Shown here: one piece after another, positions 9,051 through 11,844 of the stretch
Layout of the letters: each line of letters starts with the position of its first letter
Numbering within the stretch: position 1 is the stretch's first letter
NCBI GenBank assembly: GCA_016213345.1
Contig: JACRAO010000023.1
Span: forward strand, 1-11,844
Length of the DNA: 11,844 nt
DNA from: Bdellovibrio sp.
GTDB taxonomy: Bacteria; Bdellovibrionota; UBA1018
Direction: 5' to 3'
The notes under the pieces: generated by a model
Databases searched by the model: none
What the model saw: only the letters and a program-made list of their open reading frames with translations
Told to the model about the DNA's origin: nothing
Made by a program: the position numbers and the translations under genes

Positions 9051-9755
9051 TTATTGTTGTTTTAAGCCAAAACGTAGAGCGGTTTTGTGAAGAATATTTC
9101 TAATTTCCTCTATATCATCAGTTAAATAAATAGAATTTAAATCTGCTGCAGATATCGCACCTTGTTTAACCAAAGTACTCTGAAACCACTCCATGCATCC
9201 TCTCCAATAATCCTTTCCAACTAATATAACTGGAAAATCCTGTAACTTGCCTGTCTGGATCAGTGTCAAAGCTTCTGTAAGCTCATCCAAAGTGCCAAAT
9301 CCTCCGGGCAAGATAATAAAGGCATACGAATATTTGATAAGCATGACTTTCCTGATAAAAAAATAATTGAAAGTTACAAATTTATTTAACCAAGGATTTG
9401 GTTTTTGTTCATGTGGTAAAACGATGTTACAGCCAACAGAATACCCACCTGCTTCCTTAGCTCCCTGATTAGCCGCTTTCATAAGTCCAGGTCCACTGCC
9501 AGTAATTAAAGTAAAGCCTTCTTGCGCGACAAGTGAACCCGCTTTCTTTGCAAGTTCATAGTAGCTTGCATGCGTGCTTTCCTTAAAACGCGCCGATCCA
9601 AATACCGTTACAGCAGGCTTGAGGTGATGAAACGCACCGAAACCTCTAACAAATTCCCTCATGATTCGTAGCACTTCGAAAAATTCAGCAACTTTAGAAC
9701 GCTTGCCAGCTAAAAACAGCTTCTCTTGTTTATGTAATATATTGTCGTGTTTCAT
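9051..9755 (-). CDS. LOG/TIGR00730-family Rossmann-fold protein (probable nucleoside 5'-monophosphate phosphoribohydrolase)
   Basis: A 234-residue cytoplasmic protein. LOG-family enzymes release the base from cytokinin ribotides or other nucleoside monophosphates such as AMP; in most bacteria the physiological substrate is not settled. The fold is shown by VTVFGSARF near residues 49-57 (first Rossmann strand), GSGPGLMKAANQGAKEAGG near 86-104 (phosphate loop; the first part differs from the commoner GGGxxGLMG) and PGGFGTLDE near 150-158. The last is the hallmark PGGxGTxxE with its catalytic glutamate. FIRK near 133-136 supplies the usual arginine. An N-terminal extension of about 45 residues precedes the fold, as in the longer bacterial members. 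The start is ATG at 9755, 24 bp after the previous gene's stop, with no clear ribosome binding site. It is probably co-transcribed with the exported Ig-like gene upstream. Confidence 0.93.
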   Translation of the reverse strand: MKHDNILHKQEKLFLAGKRSKVAEFFEVLRIMREFVRGFGAFHHLKPAVTVFGSARFKESTHASYYELAKKAGSLVAQEGFTLITGSGPGLMKAANQGAKEAGGYSVGCNIVLPHEQKPNPWLNKFVTFNYFFIRKVMLIKYSYAFIILPGGFGTLDELTEALTLIQTGKLQDFPVILVGKDYWRGCMEWFQSTLVKQGAISAADLNSIYLTDDIEEIRNILHKTALRFGLKQQ

Positions 9756-9779
9756 GTTTATATTAATATGAGAAAATAA

Positions 9780-10178
9780 TCACTCTATAGGAAATTTATA
9801 CTCTTTATATTGAACATATTCCTTGCTGCTATTATTTGCTGTATCCATTAGCTCTACCGGTCCTGTAATTTCAAAATTAGACAAACGTTTAGTGCTCATC
9901 CTGAGAGACCATTTTTGTGTCTCCTGAGAATAGCTTAACTCATAAAACCCACTATATGGTCTGTTTGAGTCATTTGTTGTCTGTCTAATCTCTACAGAGA
10001 TGGATCTTACACCAGAATAATCATCTTTGGCTTTAGCTTCGATAATTATGGTCTTTGCCTGCTTATCTTCTCTAGAATCGAAAGAAACAAGAACTGGTCC
10101 TTGTGTGTCATTTGCAGAAGCTCCAAATGCTTGATAAGTACAAATTAAGAAAACAACAAGGATCCGAATATTAATCAT
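9780..10178 (-). CDS. Small exported protein with an Ig-like fold signature
   Basis: A 132-residue protein. Residues 1-19 look like a signal peptide (hydrophobic core RILVVFLICTYQ, possible cleavage after AFG-AS). The mature part is about 110 residues. It contains GPVLVSFD, then DDYSGVRSISVEI, and a final region reading VELMDTANNSS. That sequence order (opening strand, 'D..SGV..V.V', later 'D.A.N') is common in bacterial Ig-like and cadherin-like modules of surface and periplasmic proteins. This is a pattern resemblance only and no name can be given. The ATG at 10178 has an AGGAG Shine-Dalgarno 6 bases upstream, so the start is firm. It is the first gene of the minus-strand string and is divergent from the FKBP gene. 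Confidence 0.82.
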   Translation of the reverse strand: MINIRILVVFLICTYQAFGASANDTQGPVLVSFDSREDKQAKTIIIEAKAKDDYSGVRSISVEIRQTTNDSNRPYSGFYELSYSQETQKWSLRMSTKRLSNFEITGPVELMDTANNSSKEYVQYKEYKFPIE

Positions 10179-10330
10179 AAAAAACTCCTACGTGAAAAAT
10201 TGAAAAAGAACACACACATACCTGAACGATTTCGTAACACTTCTGACATATTAGGTCAATAAACAAAAAAAGGCTTTTTTTCTTCTTTGACTGCAGGTAA
10301 CATGCTAAAACCACAAGGAGAATCATACCT
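10179..10330. promoter_or_regulatory. Divergent intergenic region with a 15-bp inverted repeat
   Basis: This 152-bp gap separates the Ig-like gene (minus) from the FKBP gene (plus), so it should hold promoters for both. The inverted repeat TGAC-N7-GTCA lies at 10244-10258. On the minus strand TTGACC (10259-10254) followed after 17 bases by TACGAA gives a weak promoter that overlaps this repeat. For the plus strand, TGCTAAAAC at 10303-10311 is a weak extended -10, and TTGACT at 10287-10292 is badly spaced from it. A perfect A7-GGC-T7 sequence lies at about 10264-10282. AAGGAG at 10315-10320 is the FKBP ribosome binding site, 10 bases before the ATG. Confidence 0.4.
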
Positions 10331-10729
10331 ATGCAAATAAATACATGGTTTAAAAGCACAATTGCGATTATTATTGCTCTCATGTCAATTAACCTAAGTT
10401 GTACAAAAAAATTCAAAACCGATACATTACAAAATGGCACAGGAGTAAGTGCAGAAAACGGAAAAACAGTTTCTGTTCACTACACTGGTTGGCTAACAGA
10501 TGGAAAAAAATTTGATTCCTCCCTAGACCGCGGGGAACCATTTAAATTCCGTTTGGGTGCAGGACAAGTCATCAAAGGGTGGGACCAGGGTGTACTGGGT
10601 ATGAAAGTTGGTGAAAAGAGAAAACTAACTATTCCACCCGAACTGGGTTACGGCGAACGAGGAGCTGGGGGAGTTATTCCGCCCAATGCAACTCTGGTTT
10701 TTGAGGTAGAACTATTGGGAGTTGAATAA
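10331..10729 (+). CDS. Exported FKBP-type peptidyl-prolyl cis-trans isomerase
   Basis: Catalyses cis-trans isomerisation of Xaa-Pro bonds to help protein folding, here most likely in the cell envelope. The 132-residue chain has a signal segment (hydrophobic core about residues 10-22) ending in NLSC at residues 21-24. The cysteine could be lipidated, but Asn at -3 is unusual for a lipobox, so a lipoprotein is possible rather than sure. A single minimal FKBP domain follows, about residues 30-131, without the dimerisation helices of Mip/FkpA proteins. The FK506-pocket residues are all there by comparison with FKBP12: Tyr51, Phe61, Asp62, Phe71, Val80-Ile81, Trp84, Tyr107, Ile116 and Phe124. The start ATG has AAGGAG 10 bases upstream. 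The methyltransferase gene begins 13 bp after its stop, suggesting co-transcription. Confidence 0.95.
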   Translation: MQINTWFKSTIAIIIALMSINLSCTKKFKTDTLQNGTGVSAENGKTVSVHYTGWLTDGKKFDSSLDRGEPFKFRLGAGQVIKGWDQGVLGMKVGEKRKLTIPPELGYGERGAGGVIPPNATLVFEVELLGVE

Positions 10730-10742
10730 TTTTTTTTGCTAT

Positions 10743-11651
10743 ATGAGTAAAGCAGAAATTAATTATATTCATGGTTTTTCACAAAAAGAACAAGAACGAC
10801 TTTATAAGCAAGCAAAATTTTTCGAAGACATGGTATTTGAAAAAATAGATTTTTCAAGAATACATGAAAAAATAGCTTTTTCAAGAATACATGAAAAAAT
10901 AGCTTTTTCAAGAATACCAGGAATACATAAAAAAACTGGTTTTTCACAGGCTTATAAAGTTTTAGAAGTAGGTTGTGGGGTTGGTGCTCAAACCGAGATT
11001 TTGTTAAGAAGATTTCCTCACATTTGTGTAACCGGAGTGGATGCTTCTACTACGCAAATAACGCAATCAAAAAAATACTTAGGCACATATATTAAGCAAA
11101 AACGAGTCACCTTAGATCTTGGAAATGCCGAAAATCTTTCTTATCCAGACGAAACATTTGACGGTGCGTTTATTTGCTGGTTTTTAGAACATGTAAAAAA
11201 ACCGGTTGAAATCTTAAAAGAAATTCGCAGAACTCTAAAACCATCTGCGGTCATTTATTGCACTGAAGTTCTAAACGCCACATTTTACGTCCATCCATAC
11301 AGTCCAGCCACTTTGCAATACTGGTTTCAGTTCAATGACCACCATTGGTCTTTAGGTGGTGACCCATTTGTCGGAGCAAAGCTAGCCAATTACCTTTTAG
11401 CAGCTGGCTACCAAAATATTAGTACCGAAGTATCGGTGCACCATTATGACAACCGAACACCTAAAAAACGAGCACAGTTTATAGAAGATTGGATTAGCTT
11501 CTTACTGAGCGGAGCACCTAACTTGTTAAAAGCAAAAAAAGTCACACCTAAACTTGTCGAAGAAATGCGACAAGAACTTACTAGACTCAAAGACGATCCC
11601 GATGCAGTGTTTTTTAATACCTGGGTCCAAGCCAAAGCACATGCTTGTTAA
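10743..11651 (+). CDS. Class I SAM-dependent methyltransferase with an internal tandem repeat
   Basis: A 302-residue cytoplasmic enzyme; the substrate is unknown. Motif I, VLEVGCGVGAQ, lies at about residues 73-83 and binds S-adenosylmethionine. The following strand ends in VTGVDAS with acidic Asp100. GNAENLSYPDETFDGAFICW near 122-141 holds motifs II/III, and FLEHVKKPVEILKEIRRTLKP is the usual post-II region (Methyltransf_11/25 type). The N-terminal part reads YIHGFSQKEQERLYKQAKFF, then three near-identical 9-residue units (residues 33-59), then GFSQAYK directly before motif I. The core motifs are intact, so the enzyme may well be active. The start chosen is ATG at 10743, 13 bp after the FKBP stop. 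A TTG at 10722 is also in frame but would overlap FKBP with no usable ribosome binding site; neither start has a strong one. The C-terminal third has a charged helical region (PKLVEEMRQELTRLKDD). Confidence 0.93.
   Translation: MSKAEINYIHGFSQKEQERLYKQAKFFEDMVFEKIDFSRIHEKIAFSRIHEKIAFSRIPGIHKKTGFSQAYKVLEVGCGVGAQTEILLRRFPHICVTGVDASTTQITQSKKYLGTYIKQKRVTLDLGNAENLSYPDETFDGAFICWFLEHVKKPVEILKEIRRTLKPSAVIYCTEVLNATFYVHPYSPATLQYWFQFNDHHWSLGGDPFVGAKLANYLLAAGYQNISTEVSVHHYDNRTPKKRAQFIEDWISFLLSGAPNLLKAKKVTPKLVEEMRQELTRLKDDPDAVFFNTWVQAKAHAC
10839..10919 (+). repeat. Three 27-bp in-frame tandem repeats inside the methyltransferase gene
   Basis: Three head-to-tail 27-bp units lie at 10839-10865, 10866-10892 and 10893-10919. 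Units 1 and 2 differ by one base (ATAGAT versus ATAGCT, Asp to Ala), and unit 3 departs from unit 2 only in its last two bases. Each encodes nine residues: EKIDFSRIH, EKIAFSRIH, EKIAFSRIP. A degenerate fourth copy extends to about 10947. Within each unit GAAAAA and TTTTTC form a small inverted repeat. The near identity points to recent expansion by slippage or unequal exchange; the length being a multiple of three keeps the frame. Confidence 0.95.
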
Positions 11652-11665
11652 TATAAACTGAAACC

Positions 11666-11769
11666 GGACTGTTTGCTGGACTGTTTCCTGTTCCCAGTTA
11701 CAGTTACAGTTACAGTTACAGTTACAGTTACCGTTACCGTTACTGTTACTGTTCCCAGTTACTGTTACT
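11666..11769 (+). repeat. Imperfect hexanucleotide tandem repeat array
   Basis: The array starts with two 12-bp units that differ by one base (GGACTGTTTGCT, GGACTGTTTCCT). After GTTCC come six CAGTTA (11695-11730), two CCGTTA (11731-11742), CTGTTA and CTGTTC, then after a one-base slip CAGTTA, CTGTTA and CTC. The core is CNGTTA with N changing in runs of A, C and T. The 13-mer CTGTTCCCAGTTA occurs twice, at 11688-11700 and 11749-11761, bracketing the array. AAACCGG occurs at 11661-11667 and 11788-11794. It lies 14 bp after the methyltransferase stop. No reading frame or stable hairpin terminator is evident, and the remaining bases to the window end show nothing recognisable. Confidence 0.93.
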
Positions 11770-11844
11770 CATTGTACCTACACCGATAAACCGGTCCCTT
11801 TAATTGCTCAACTAATACACAATTAGAAGGCAAATAATCCTTGC

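Noticed and set aside
10264..10282. A7-GGC-T7 as a bidirectional rho-independent terminator
   Set aside because: The stem would be only A-T pairs with a 3-base loop, and it lies between divergent gene starts where no terminator is expected.
10171..10440. Open frame on the minus strand spanning the divergent intergenic region and the start of the FKBP gene (89 codons)
   Set aside because: It overlaps a certain FKBP gene and its ribosome binding site, has a low-complexity hydrophobic composition, and lacks a start signal of its own.
10759..10947. Minus-strand open frame opposite the methyltransferase repeat (62 codons)
   Set aside because: It is the antisense reading of the A/T-rich tandem repeat, giving a Phe/Leu-rich low-complexity product with no start signal.
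11666..11769. CRISPR array
   Set aside because: The repeats are contiguous hexamers with no unique spacers and no cas genes nearby.

Overview
The window is AT-rich DNA, by eye in the mid-to-upper 30s % GC, from a Gram-negative-type bacterium. Five of the nine reading frames begin with a signal-peptide-like segment, one product looks like a small outer-membrane beta-barrel, and the deoxyribonucleotide supply gene is a long class II (adenosylcobalamin-dependent) reductase. I cannot fix the taxon. A free-living or predatory proteobacterium-like lineage such as Bdellovibrionota would fit, but that is inference only. No tRNA, rRNA, CRISPR array, insertion sequence or phage gene is visible.

Layout. 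(1) Bases 2-2206, plus strand: the 3' part of a large cysteine-rich, apparently exported protein of unknown function, open at the left window edge. It converges on the next block with only 23 bp between. (2) Bases 7221 down to 2230, minus strand: a three-gene operon of nrdJ, an RluA-type pseudouridine synthase and an exported unknown protein. It is tightly packed, with a 26-bp and then a 4-bp ATGA overlap. (3) Bases 7222-7676: a 455-bp gene-free leader. It contains two well-matched NrdR boxes spaced 32 bp centre to centre, the classic arrangement for repression of ribonucleotide reductase genes. (4) Bases 10178 down to 7677, minus strand: a probable second gene string of a small exported Ig-like protein, a LOG/TIGR00730-family protein, an exported coiled-coil protein and a small barrel-like envelope protein. 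The last two are joined by an ATGA overlap. (5) Bases 10331-11651, plus strand, divergent from block 4: an exported FKBP-type peptidyl-prolyl isomerase, followed 13 bp later by a class I SAM-dependent methyltransferase. The methyltransferase carries an in-frame 27-bp tandem repeat just before its SAM-binding domain. (6) Bases 11652-11844: no gene, but an imperfect hexanucleotide repeat array.

The clearest coherent biology is the nrdJ operon and its NrdR operator pair: cobalamin-dependent dNTP synthesis under the usual nucleotide-sensing repressor, with an RNA-modifying enzyme co-transcribed. The most unusual structures are the methyltransferase repeat expansion and the hexamer array. Both look like slippage-prone loci, and both lie within about 900 bp of each other. 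I found no convincing new multi-gene system. The unknown exported proteins, especially the cysteine-rich one and the coiled-coil/barrel pair, are where undescribed function is most likely.
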